Source of the DNA: Streptomyces sp. NBC_01750
GTDB lineage: Bacteria > Actinomycetota > Actinomycetes > Streptomycetales > Streptomycetaceae
DNA: 64,000 nt
Direction: 5' to 3'
Assembly (NCBI RefSeq): GCF_035918095.1
Contig: NZ_CP109137.1
Coordinates: 5,458,001 to 5,522,000 of the forward strand
The notes under the pieces are model-generated. The model worked only from the letters and a program-made list of their open reading frames with translations. It was not told the origin of the DNA and ran no database searches. The position numbers and the translations under genes are program-made. Shown piece after piece: positions 7,059 to 15,516 of this stretch (its first letter is position 1; every line of letters begins with the position of its first letter).

Positions 7059-9655
7059 CCGGCCCCCTGCTGCTTGGCGTCCGCCACCACGGGCCGGGCT
7101 CGGCACGGGCGGTGCGGGCCGCGCTGGAGGCGGCGTCGCCCGCGGTCGTGCTGATCGAGGGACCGCCGGAGGGCGACGCGCTGCTGGCGCTCGCCGCGGA
7201 CGAGCAGATGCGCCCGCCGGTCGCCCTTCTCGCGCACGCGGTGGACGACCCGGGGCGGGCGGCGTTCTGGCCGCTGGCCGAGTTCTCCCCGGAGTGGGTG
7301 GCGCTCCGCTGGGCGCTCGGACGCGGGGTTCCGGTCCGGTTCATCGACCTCCCCGCGGCGCATTCGCTGGCGCCGGCGGCGGAGGAGGAGTCGGCGAGCC
7401 CGGAAACCGCCGACGGCGAGCCAGGTCCACCTGCCGGGGCCGAGCCGCCCGAGGGTGGCGGTGCCGGGGCTGGTGCACCCGGAGCGGGGGCGGACAGCGT
7501 CGACCCCGGAGGCCCGGGGCCGGTCGGACCGAGCGGGGTCGCACCGCTTTCGGGCCAGCCGCCCGAGGGCGGCGGTGCGGGGGCCGCCGGGGGTCCGGAG
7601 GCAACACCGGGAGCGGCCGGGCCCGCAGGAACCCTGGCGCCCGACGGGGGGACGCCCGGTGCGCAGGGTGGCGACGGCGCGGGGCCGCACACGGTCGGGC
7701 CCGAGCACGAGCGCGGTGCGCCCGACCCCAGTGGGCTGCGGATCGATCCCATCGCCGTGCTTGCCGAGACGGCCGGATACGACGATCCCGAGCGGTGGTG
7801 GGAAGACGTCATCGAGCATCGCGGTACGGCAGCCCACGCGGCGGACGCCCGCGCGCCCTTCGCCGCACTCGGGGACGCCATGGCCGCGCTGCGCGAGACG
7901 TACGGGCACGGCGGACACGACCGTGATCTCGCCCGCGAGGCACATATGCGGATCCAACTCCGGGCCGCGCGGAAGGAGTTCGGAGACGAGGTCGCCGTCG
8001 TCTGCGGCGCCTGGCATGTGCCCGCGCTCGAGGAGAAGACCACCCTCGCGGCCGACAAGGCCCTTCTCAAGGGGCTGCCCAAGGTCAAGACCGAGATGAC
8101 CTGGGTGCCCTGGACCTACCGCAGGCTCGCCCGGCACAGCGGATACGGCGCCGGCATCGACTCGCCCGGTTGGTACGGGCATCTCTTCGGCGTGGCCGAC
8201 CGGCCCATCGAGCGCTGGATGACCAAGGTCGCCGGGCTGCTGCGTGACGAGGACAGGCTGGTCTCCTCCGCCCATGTCATCGAGGCCGTACGGCTCGCCG
8301 AGACTCTCGCCGCCATGCGAGGCCGGCCCCTCGCCGGGCTTACCGAGACGACCGACGCGATACGGGCCGTGATGTGCGAGGGCTCCGACGTGCCGCTCGA
8401 CCTCATCCGGGACCGGCTCGTCGTCGGGGATGTGCTCGGCGAGGTGCCGGACGCCGCGCCCGCCGTGCCGCTGCAGCGTGACCTGACCCGGCTTCAGCGA
8501 AGCCTGCGGATCAAACCGGAGGCGCTCGAGCGGGAGCTGGAGCTGGACCTGCGCAAGGAGACAGACGCGGCGAAGAGCCGGCTGCTGCACCGGCTTCGGC
8601 TGCTCTCCATCGGCTGGGGCGAGCCCGTCACAGGGCGGGGGAGCACCGGCACATTCCGGGAGAGCTGGCGGCTGCGCTGGGAGCCGGAGCTCTTCGTCAA
8701 GGTGGCGGAGGCCGGAGTGTGGGGCACGACCGTGCTCTCCGCCGCCACGGCCAAGGCCGAGTCGAGGGCGGTGTCCGCCACCGCCCTCGCCGAGGTCACC
8801 GCGCTCGCCGAACAGTGCCTGCTGGCCGAACTGCCCGACGCGCTGCCCGTGGTGATGCGGGCGCTGGCCGACCGCGCCGCACTCGACGCGGACGTCGGTC
8901 ATCTCGCCCAGGCACTGCCGGCCCTTGCCCGCTCGCTGCGGTACGGGGACGTGCGGTCGACCGACACGGTCGCGCTCGGTGAGGTCGCGGCCGGTATTGC
9001 CGAGCGGATCTGCGTCGGCCTGCCCCCCGCTTGCACCGGACTCGACGCGGACGGCGCGGCCGGGATGCGGGGCCATCTGGACGGCGTGCACACCGCGATC
9101 GGGCTGCTGCCGAAGGGCCGTGAGCTGATCGAACGCTGGGGATCGGTCCTGCATCGGCTCGCGGCCCGCGACACCGTGCCCGGAGTCATACGCGGCAGGG
9201 CGGCACGGCTGCTGCTGGACGACGGACGGCTCGAGGAGGACGAGGCCGCACGGCTCATGGGCCTCGCGCTGTCGGTCGGCACACCGCCCGCCGACGCGGC
9301 CGCCTGGATCGAGGGTTTCGTCGGCGGTGCTTCCGGCGGCGGAATGCTCCTGGTCCACGACGAGCGCCTGCTCGCACTCGTGGACGCCTGGCTGAGCGGC
9401 GTGCCCGCGGACGCGTTCACCGACGTGCTGCCGCTGCTGCGCCGCACCTTCTCCGCCTACGAACCGGGCGTGCGCCGCACCCTGGGCGAGCTGGTCCGGC
9501 GCGGACCCGCGGCGGCGTCCGGTCCCGCACACGCCGAGTCCACGATGCCCGGTTTCGGCGCCGGCCTCGACGGGCAGCGGGCGGACGCGGTGCTGCCGGT
9601 GCTGCACCTGCTCCTCGGAATCGACGACAACGACCTCGCGGGGGTGGCCCGATGA
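7055..9655 (+). CDS. DUF5682 family protein (YehM-like) with a long Gly/Pro/Ala-rich insert
   Basis: An 866-residue soluble protein. The N-terminus has GVRHHGPGSARA (residues 8-19) and LIEGPPEGD (33-41), and further on AVVCGAWHVPAL. These three blocks recall the TraB/EreA-ChaN-like superfamily of putative hydrolases; that link is an inference from motif style. Between roughly residues 110 and 225 lies a Gly/Pro/Ala-rich low-complexity insert, probably a flexible linker inside or beside the catalytic domain. The second half is helical and leucine-rich. It is coupled by four-base ATGA overlaps to the MoxR gene upstream and the VWA gene downstream, so the three are made in fixed proportion. E. 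coli YehM is the equivalent. Confidence 0.83.
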   Translation: MTGPLLLGVRHHGPGSARAVRAALEAASPAVVLIEGPPEGDALLALAADEQMRPPVALLAHAVDDPGRAAFWPLAEFSPEWVALRWALGRGVPVRFIDLPAAHSLAPAAEEESASPETADGEPGPPAGAEPPEGGGAGAGAPGAGADSVDPGGPGPVGPSGVAPLSGQPPEGGGAGAAGGPEATPGAAGPAGTLAPDGGTPGAQGGDGAGPHTVGPEHERGAPDPSGLRIDPIAVLAETAGYDDPERWWEDVIEHRGTAAHAADARAPFAALGDAMAALRETYGHGGHDRDLAREAHMRIQLRAARKEFGDEVAVVCGAWHVPALEEKTTLAADKALLKGLPKVKTEMTWVPWTYRRLARHSGYGAGIDSPGWYGHLFGVADRPIERWMTKVAGLLRDEDRLVSSAHVIEAVRLAETLAAMRGRPLAGLTETTDAIRAVMCEGSDVPLDLIRDRLVVGDVLGEVPDAAPAVPLQRDLTRLQRSLRIKPEALERELELDLRKETDAAKSRLLHRLRLLSIGWGEPVTGRGSTGTFRESWRLRWEPELFVKVAEAGVWGTTVLSAATAKAESRAVSATALAEVTALAEQCLLAELPDALPVVMRALADRAALDADVGHLAQALPALARSLRYGDVRSTDTVALGEVAAGIAERICVGLPPACTGLDADGAAGMRGHLDGVHTAIGLLPKGRELIERWGSVLHRLAARDTVPGVIRGRAARLLLDDGRLEEDEAARLMGLALSVGTPPADAAAWIEGFVGGASGGGMLLVHDERLLALVDAWLSGVPADAFTDVLPLLRRTFSAYEPGVRRTLGELVRRGPAAASGPAHAESTMPGFGAGLDGQRADAVLPVLHLLLGIDDNDLAGVAR

Positions 9656-10869
9656 GCACGGCGACAGAGAACGAGACCGCCGGCGAGAGCGCTGCCGCGA
9701 GCGCGAGTGGAACCGGGGGCGAGCGGCTGCGGCGGTGGCGGCTCGTGCTGGGCGGCGACGCCGCCGACGGAACCGGCTGCGCGCTCAGCGGCACCGACGC
9801 GGCGATGGACGGCGCCCTGAACGCCCTCTACGGCACCGGCAAGGACAAGGCCGGCAACCGCACCGGCAACCGCTCGGCCGGGCTCGGGGCGTCCGCACCG
9901 TCCGTCGCGCGCTGGCTCGGCGACATCCGCACCTACTTCCCGAGCTCCGTCGTCCAGGTCATGCAGCGTGACGCGATCGACCGGCTCGGGCTGTCCACGC
10001 TGCTGCTTGAGCCGGAGATGCTGGAGGCCGTGGAGGCGGACGTCCATCTCGTCGGCACCCTGCTCTCCCTCAACAAGGCGATGCCCGAGACGACCAAGGA
10101 GACGGCCAGGGCCGTCGTACGCAAGGTCGTCGACGATCTCGAGAAGCGGCTCGCGACGCGCACCAGGTCCACCCTCACCGGCGCACTCGACCGGTCCGCG
10201 AGGATCAGCCGCCCGCGCCACCGGGACATCGACTGGGACCGGACCATCCGGGCCAATCTCAAGAACTACCTTCCGGAGTTCAACACCGTCGTCCCCGAGC
10301 GGCTCATCGGATACGGACGCGCGTCCCAGTCGGTCAAGAAGGACGTGGTGCTCTGCATCGACCAGTCGGGCTCCATGGCGGCGTCCGTCGTCTATGCCTC
10401 CGTCTTCGGCGCGGTCCTCGCATCCATGCGCTCCATCGCCACGCGTCTCGTCGTCTTCGACACCGCCGTCGTCGACCTCACCGACCAGCTCGACGACCCG
10501 GTGGACGTCCTCTTCGGCACTCAACTCGGCGGCGGCACCGACATCAACAGAGCGCTCGCGTACTGTCAGTCGCAGATCACCCGCCCCGCCGACACCGTTG
10601 TCGTGCTCATCAGCGACCTCTACGAGGGCGGTATACGGGACGAGATGCTGAAGCGGGTCGCGGCGATGAAGGCGTCCGGTGTGCAATTCGTCGCACTGCT
10701 GGCGCTCTCGGACGAGGGGACGCCGGCGTACGACCACGAGCACGCGGCGGCGCTGGCGGCCCTGGGCGCACCGGCGTTCGCCTGTACGCCGGATCTTTTC
10801 CCGGATGTGATGGCCGCCGCGATCGAGAAGAGACCATTGCCCATATCGGACATGGTGACTCATCAGTAA
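9652..10869 (+). CDS. VWA-domain protein (CoxE/YehP-like), partner of the MoxR ATPase
   Basis: A 405-residue protein whose C-terminal half is a von Willebrand factor A domain. The MIDAS metal site starts with DQSGS (residues 237-241), preceded by the hydrophobic strand DVVLCI, and is completed by GGGTD and the later ISDLYEGG. The N-terminal half is a helical domain typical of the CoxE class. MoxR ATPases and VWA proteins act as pairs, the VWA protein binding the client through its Mg2+ site while the ATPase remodels it. Translationally coupled to DUF5682 (ATGA overlap) and last in the operon. No signal peptide, so it acts in the cytoplasm. Confidence 0.88.
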   Translation: MSTATENETAGESAAASASGTGGERLRRWRLVLGGDAADGTGCALSGTDAAMDGALNALYGTGKDKAGNRTGNRSAGLGASAPSVARWLGDIRTYFPSSVVQVMQRDAIDRLGLSTLLLEPEMLEAVEADVHLVGTLLSLNKAMPETTKETARAVVRKVVDDLEKRLATRTRSTLTGALDRSARISRPRHRDIDWDRTIRANLKNYLPEFNTVVPERLIGYGRASQSVKKDVVLCIDQSGSMAASVVYASVFGAVLASMRSIATRLVVFDTAVVDLTDQLDDPVDVLFGTQLGGGTDINRALAYCQSQITRPADTVVVLISDLYEGGIRDEMLKRVAAMKASGVQFVALLALSDEGTPAYDHEHAAALAALGAPAFACTPDLFPDVMAAAIEKRPLPISDMVTHQ

Positions 10870-10922
10870 CAGGGGGCTTGCGTCCCCCCGGGAGGCTCGT
10901 GCGAGCATCGTCCCGATCCCCC

Positions 10923-10941
10923 GCGGAAGGTCCACTTCCGC
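10923..10941. terminator. Short inverted repeat after the VWA gene
   Basis: GCGGAAG and CTTCCGC flank a 5-nt loop, 54 bp past the VWA stop and 24 bp before the next GTG. It could be a weak terminator for the MoxR operon or an operator for the following secreted-protein gene; there is no T-run. Confidence 0.35.
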
Positions 10942-10964
10942 CGACCGAGAAGGTTCCTCTCACT

Positions 10965-11870
10965 GTGACCGTCGCAGCCGCTCGTTCCGCTGCCGTCCTG
11001 TGCGCACTGCGCCGGGCGGCGGGCGAGCGGCGTGCGCTGCAAGTGGTGCTGTTCCTCGGGGGACTTATGGCCCTCGGGTGTCTCTACGGCGGCCAGGCGC
11101 ACGCGTCGGAGTCGGCGGGTATGCCGGAATCGACGGTGTCGGCCGAGACCAAGGTGAGCGTCGCGCCGCCGACCCGGCCGGCCCCGGCGCGGGAACTGCG
11201 GCGCGTGGCGGCGGACTCCGCCGACGCCCGCCCCGCCGACACGGTCGACGCCGCGAAGTCCGTGCAATCCGTGCGTCCGGGCCGACCCGGCCGGGCCGCG
11301 CAGCCCGTCCAGACCGTTCGCCGAGTGGTGAAGCCGGTCGCGGACACTGTGCGGGGCGTCGTACTGCCGGTGGCCCGGCCGCTGACCGGGGCTCTCAGCG
11401 AGACACTGAACGGGTTCCTCCCTGTGCCGCTGCCGCCTCCGGGCGACGACGCGGACCAGGGCCTCACGCCGCAGTACCCCGCCGACAGGCCCGTGGGAGA
11501 CTCCGCGGACCGCTTCACGGCCGACAACCTCGCGGAGTTCGCCGTCCCTGCCCGGTGGTCCGGCGCAACAGCCACCACGGCCGGTCCGGTCGGCGGGTAC
11601 GACGGTGCCTCTGGTCTCAGACAGGCCGAAGTCCGGTACGAGGGGCCCGCAACGGCACCCGCGCCGGCTCAAGTCCCCGGCAAGCCCTGCGACTCCACCC
11701 ACGGCGTCCTGCAGCAGTCCGGCGAGAGTCACACACCGCGTACGGGAGACCAGCACGCGGCCACGAGCGTCTACGGCACGCCGTTCGCGCTCGTACCGGG
11801 CGCGGGCTGGGTCGCAGCCGAAACGCCGACCCGCGAACGACCGCGCGACATCCTCGAATTCCCCGGCTAG
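10965..11870 (+). CDS. Secreted low-complexity protein of unknown function
   Basis: About 301 residues from the GTG at 10965, chosen because the frame then opens with a classical signal peptide: a basic start, a hydrophobic core near residues 26-40 (VVLFLGGLMALGCLYGG) and an AHA-S cleavage site. The mature part is rich in Ala, Val, Arg, Pro and Thr, with a repeat-like stretch (SVQSVRPGRPGRAAQPVQTVRRVV) and no domain I recognise. It has a single mature-region cysteine pair candidate (GKPCDSTHG is one). It precedes another secreted low-complexity gene in the same direction, 108 bp downstream. Both resemble cell-surface proteins of sporulating actinomycetes, but they lack the paired cysteines and hydrophobic core of chaplins. 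Confidence 0.6.
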   Translation: MTVAAARSAAVLCALRRAAGERRALQVVLFLGGLMALGCLYGGQAHASESAGMPESTVSAETKVSVAPPTRPAPARELRRVAADSADARPADTVDAAKSVQSVRPGRPGRAAQPVQTVRRVVKPVADTVRGVVLPVARPLTGALSETLNGFLPVPLPPPGDDADQGLTPQYPADRPVGDSADRFTADNLAEFAVPARWSGATATTAGPVGGYDGASGLRQAEVRYEGPATAPAPAQVPGKPCDSTHGVLQQSGESHTPRTGDQHAATSVYGTPFALVPGAGWVAAETPTRERPRDILEFPG

Positions 11871-11978
11871 GGCAGTCCTTTCCCCCGCTCAAGACCTGCC
11901 GCGCGGGGGCGGGACAGGTCTGCCCGCCAACCGGATAGTTCCGGACAGCCGAACGAATTCGAAGGATTTGACGTAAGC

Positions 11979-12944
11979 ATGCATAAGAACATCCGCCGAT
12001 CCATAGCCGTCGCTGCCACGGCCACCGGCATGTGGGCTCTCGGGACCGCCGCGGCCAGCGCCGACGAGGTGCACGTCTCCGTTCCGCACTCCACGCCCGA
12101 CGAGGCGGCCGACGCCGTCGAGGACGTCAAGGCCGTCGACGTGGTCAAGGATGCCAAGGACGCCGCCACCGTCCAGGGCGCCAAGGACGCCGCCGCCGAC
12201 GCCAAGGGCACCGCAGCCGGCAGGACCGCTCAGGCCAGGGGCACGGCTACCGGCACCGCTGCCCAGGCCCGCCACTACGCCGAGGCCGGGCTCCCGGCGT
12301 ACCAGGTCCCGGCCACACCCGACGCGGCCGACGTCCAGGGCGAGATCGACTACCTCTTCGGTCCGCTCGCCGACTTCGCGCCGCAGCTCGCCGAGCAGGC
12401 CCCGTCCCAGGTCCACTACGAGGCCCAGGGCGCCGTCGCCGCCGCCACTCCGCTCGCCGCCGCCGCCGCGCAGGACACCCTGCCGCCCATCGCCTACCGT
12501 GCCGTGAGCGGTGTGCTCCCGGTCGCCGGTCAGGCGGTCGGCGACGTCGACGGTTTCGCCCAGGGCGTGGTCGGTGACGTGACGCCGTTCGCAGGTGGCG
12601 TCGTGGGCGAGGTCCAGCCCCTCGCCGGTGGTGTCGCCTCCGAGGTCCAGCCCTTCGCGGGCGGGGTCGTCGGTGCGGTCCGGCCGCTCGTCGAAACCGT
12701 CGTCGACCACGCCCAGCCGGTCGTGCACGGCATCGGCGGCAGCACCGGCACCCTGGCGCAGGGCGTCGTGGCCGATGCCACGCCGTTCGCCGGTGGAGTC
12801 GCCTCCGAGGTCCAGCCGTTCGCGCAGCACGTGTACGGCACGGTCGGCTCGACGCCGCTCGCCGGCAACGCCGTCTCCGGCGTCCGGGGCGTGGCTTCCT
12901 CGACCACCCCGGGCTATGTGTCGCACCTGACGCAGGGCATCTGA
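11979..12944 (+). CDS. Secreted repeat protein of unknown function
   Basis: A 321-residue secreted protein. Residues 1-28 are a signal peptide ending ASA-D. Residues 40-95 are Ala/Asp/Lys-rich with amphipathic, coiled-coil-like spacing (AKDAATVQGAKDAAADAKG). Residues 185-285 contain at least five copies of a roughly 12-residue unit of the form V-x-PFAGGV-x-x-EVQ, also visible as near-identical DNA repeats from 12585 to 12820. The unit is hydrophobic and glycine-rich with no cysteines, and could form a surface fibre or beta-solenoid-like stack; that is speculation. A short duplicate of its last 18 bp occurs 50 bp downstream. No family match comes to mind. Confidence 0.65.
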   Translation: MHKNIRRSIAVAATATGMWALGTAAASADEVHVSVPHSTPDEAADAVEDVKAVDVVKDAKDAATVQGAKDAAADAKGTAAGRTAQARGTATGTAAQARHYAEAGLPAYQVPATPDAADVQGEIDYLFGPLADFAPQLAEQAPSQVHYEAQGAVAAATPLAAAAAQDTLPPIAYRAVSGVLPVAGQAVGDVDGFAQGVVGDVTPFAGGVVGEVQPLAGGVASEVQPFAGGVVGAVRPLVETVVDHAQPVVHGIGGSTGTLAQGVVADATPFAGGVASEVQPFAQHVYGTVGSTPLAGNAVSGVRGVASSTTPGYVSHLTQGI

Positions 12945-12995
12945 CCCAAGCCGGGCGACACAGACAAGCGACACGTGTGACGAAGGGCATCTGAC
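12928..12995. repeat. Duplicated 3' end of the secreted repeat gene
   Basis: TGACGCAGGGCATCTGAC (12928-12945, spanning the stop codon) recurs at 12978-12995 with one mismatch, 50 bp downstream, suggesting a small tandem duplication of the gene end. The rest of the 12945-13337 gap carries the sucC upstream region and no gene. Confidence 0.7.
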
Positions 12996-13142
12996 AGGCG
13001 GGTCCGATGTTCCCGGGCGGTCCTCATTGGGGTGGGGGCCGCCCGGTCCCGTTCGCAGCCGCAATCCTGCCGCCCGTACCCAGCGGCAAGATGACCCGTG
13101 TCCGCCCCCGTGTCCACGTCCGACGCGGCCGCGCGTGCGCTC

Positions 13143-13158
13143 TGTGACAGGTATCACC
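13143..13158. promoter_or_regulatory. Candidate Crp-type site upstream of sucCD
   Basis: TGTGA, 6 bp, TCACC matches nine of ten conserved bases of the classical TGTGA-N6-TCACA Crp palindrome and is close to the Streptomyces Crp consensus GTG-N6-GNCAC. It lies 180 bp before sucC. A second TGTGA follows at about 13166-13170. Binding is inferred from sequence only. Confidence 0.4.
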
Positions 13159-13337
13159 GCTCAGGTGTGATCTGCGATTTAGGGACCTCGGGCCCACGGG
13201 GATAACCTGCGAGACGGACATGCCGCGTACTCGGACACCGTGTACGCCTCCCTCAGTGACAGCGCAGTCACGTTGCCCTTCGCGGCACGCCCACGCAGAA
13301 AACGAACCGCGAGACCACTGAAAAGGGACGGACGCGC

Positions 13338-14516
13338 GTGGACCTGTTCGAGTACCAGGCGAGGGACCTCTTCGCCAAGCACGGTGTACCGGTGCTGGCC
13401 GGTGAAGTCATTGACACGCCTGAGGCGGCGCGCGAGGCCACCGAGAAGCTGGGTGGCAAGTCGGTCGTCAAGGCGCAGGTGAAGGTCGGCGGCCGCGGCA
13501 AGGCCGGCGGCGTGAAGCTGGCGGCCACCCCGGACGAGGCTGTCGCCCGTGCGACGGACATTCTCGGCATGGACATCAAGGACCACACGGTCCACAAGGT
13601 GATGATCGCCGAGACTGCCCCCGAGATTGCCGAGGAGTACTACGTTTCGTACCTCCTCGACCGTACCAACCGCACCTTCCTCGCCATGGCGTCCGTCCAG
13701 GGCGGCATGGACATCGAGGAGGTCGCGGAGAAGACCCCCGAGGCCCTCGCGAAGGTTCCGGTCAACGCCGTGGACGGCGTGACGATCGAGAAGGCCCGCG
13801 AGATCGTCGCCCAGGCGCAGTTCCCGGCCGAGGTTGCCGAGCAGGTCGCCGAGGTTCTGGTGACGCTGTGGGACACCTTCGTCGCCGAGGACGCGCTCCT
13901 CGTCGAGGTCAACCCGCTCGCGAAGGTCGCCGACGGCCGCATCATCGCGCTGGACGGCAAGGTGTCTCTCGACGAGAACGCCGACTTCCGCCAGCCCGAT
14001 CACGAGGCGCTCGAGGACAAGGACGCAGCCAACCCGCTCGAGGCTGCGGCCAAGGCCAAGAACCTCAACTACGTCAAGCTCGACGGCGAGGTCGGCATCA
14101 TCGGCAACGGCGCGGGCCTGGTCATGTCGACCCTCGACGTCGTCGCGTACGCCGGTGAGGCGCACGGCGGTGTGAAGCCCGCCAACTTCCTCGACATCGG
14201 TGGCGGTGCCTCGGCCGAGGTCATGGCGAACGGCCTCGAGATCATTCTCGGCGACCCGGACGTGAAGTCCGTCTTCGTCAACGTCTTCGGTGGCATCACC
14301 GCGTGCGACGAGGTCGCCAATGGCATCGTCCAGGCCCTGGCACTGCTCAAGTCCAAGGGCGAGGAAGTCAACAAGCCGCTGGTCGTGCGCCTCGACGGCA
14401 ACAACGCGGAGCTGGGTCGCAAGATCCTGTCCGACGCCAACCACCCGCTCGTGCAGCGCGTGGACACCATGGACGGCGCGGCCGACAAGGCCGCTGAGCT
14501 CGCGGCTGCGAAGTAA
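13338..14516 (+). CDS. sucC: Succinyl-CoA synthetase (ADP-forming) beta subunit
   Basis: 392 residues, the usual length of SucC. It starts with the family's [13 protein letters not shown] N-terminus from a GTG at 13338 behind an AAGGGACG ribosome-binding site. The N-terminal ATP-grasp domain carries [16 protein letters not shown], and the C-terminal CoA-ligase domain carries [12 protein letters not shown] and FVNVFGGI, the latter contacting the phosphohistidine loop of the partner subunit. With SucD it converts succinyl-CoA, ADP and phosphate to succinate, ATP and CoA in the TCA cycle. SucD follows after 21 bp, so the two are co-transcribed, and a strong terminator lies beyond sucD. Confidence 0.97.
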   Translation: MDLFEYQARDLFAKHGVPVLAGEVIDTPEAAREATEKLGGKSVVKAQVKVGGRGKAGGVKLAATPDEAVARATDILGMDIKDHTVHKVMIAETAPEIAEEYYVSYLLDRTNRTFLAMASVQGGMDIEEVAEKTPEALAKVPVNAVDGVTIEKAREIVAQAQFPAEVAEQVAEVLVTLWDTFVAEDALLVEVNPLAKVADGRIIALDGKVSLDENADFRQPDHEALEDKDAANPLEAAAKAKNLNYVKLDGEVGIIGNGAGLVMSTLDVVAYAGEAHGGVKPANFLDIGGGASAEVMANGLEIILGDPDVKSVFVNVFGGITACDEVANGIVQALALLKSKGEEVNKPLVVRLDGNNAELGRKILSDANHPLVQRVDTMDGAADKAAELAAAK

Positions 14517-14537
14517 GGGACGAGGGACTCCAACACC

Positions 14538-15422
14538 ATGGCTATCTTCCTCACCAAGGACAGCAAGGTCATCGTCCAGGGCATGACCGGCGCCACCGGC
14601 ATGAAGCACACCAAGCTCATGCTCGCTGACGGCACCAACATTGTCGGCGGTGTGAACCCGCGCAAGGCCGGCACGTCCGTCGACTTCGACGGCACCGATG
14701 TGCCCGTCTTCGGCTCCGTCGCCGAGGCGATGGAGAAGACCGGCGCAAACGTCTCCGTCGTCTTCGTGCCGCCGGCCTTCGCCAAGGCCGCCGTCGTCGA
14801 GGCGATCGACGCGGAGATCGGTCTCGCGGTCGTCATCACCGAGGGCATCGCTGTCCACGACTCGGCCGCCTTCTGGGCGTACGCCGGCTCGAAGGGCAAC
14901 AAGACCCGGATCATCGGTCCGAACTGCCCCGGCCTGATCACCCCCGGCCAGTCCAACGCCGGCATCATCCCGGGCGACATCACCAAGCCGGGCCGCATCG
15001 GTCTCGTGTCCAAGTCGGGCACGCTGACCTACCAGATGATGTACGAGCTCCGTGACATCGGCTTCTCCTCGGCCGTCGGCATCGGTGGCGACCCGGTCAT
15101 CGGCACGACGCACATCGACGCCCTCGCGGCGTTCGAGGCCGACCCCGAGACCGACCTGATCGTCATGATCGGCGAGATCGGCGGCGACGCCGAGGAGCGT
15201 GCGGCCGACTACATCGCCAAGAACGTGACCAAGCCGGTCGTCGGCTACGTCGCGGGCTTCACGGCGCCCGAGGGCAAGACCATGGGCCACGCCGGCGCCA
15301 TCGTCTCCGGCTCCTCCGGCACCGCGCAGGCGAAGAAGGAGGCCCTCGAGGCCGCGGGCGTCAAGGTCGGCAAGACGCCGACCGAGACGGCCAAGCTGGC
15401 ACGCGCGATCCTCGCCGGCTGA
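14538..15422 (+). CDS. sucD: Succinyl-CoA synthetase alpha subunit
   Basis: 294 residues, full length. The Rossmann-type CoA-binding domain shows [13 protein letters not shown] and GVNPRKAG near the start. The phosphorylated active-site histidine is in GHAGAIVSG (about residue 250). The ending [11 protein letters not shown] is typical. It forms the catalytic heteromer with SucC for substrate-level phosphorylation in the TCA cycle. It is the second gene of the operon and is followed 43 bp later by a strong hairpin. Confidence 0.97.
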   Translation: MAIFLTKDSKVIVQGMTGATGMKHTKLMLADGTNIVGGVNPRKAGTSVDFDGTDVPVFGSVAEAMEKTGANVSVVFVPPAFAKAAVVEAIDAEIGLAVVITEGIAVHDSAAFWAYAGSKGNKTRIIGPNCPGLITPGQSNAGIIPGDITKPGRIGLVSKSGTLTYQMMYELRDIGFSSAVGIGGDPVIGTTHIDALAAFEADPETDLIVMIGEIGGDAEERAADYIAKNVTKPVVGYVAGFTAPEGKTMGHAGAIVSGSSGTAQAKKEALEAAGVKVGKTPTETAKLARAILAG

Positions 15423-15464
15423 CCTTCGCGACAACGCAGTACGCACAGCAGTGCGCAGTACGTA

Positions 15465-15505
15465 CGAGTGGGCCCGCTCCTCCTGGTGAGGTGCGGGCCC
15501 ACTCG
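15465..15505. terminator. Bidirectional intrinsic terminator between sucD and the convergent XRE/sigma-like gene
   Basis: CGAGTGGGCCCGC (15465-15477) pairs perfectly with 15493-15505 across a 15-nt loop. It lies 43 bp after sucD and 12 bp after the end of the convergent gene, so it can serve both. Confidence 0.85.
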
Positions 15506-15516
15506 CGTACCGGCGG

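Noticed and set aside
13179..15446. 755-codon open frame on the minus strand opposite sucC and sucD
   Set aside because: It mirrors the codon bias of sucCD, covers two certain genes and gives a low-complexity Leu/Asp/Arg/Val-rich protein with no family features.
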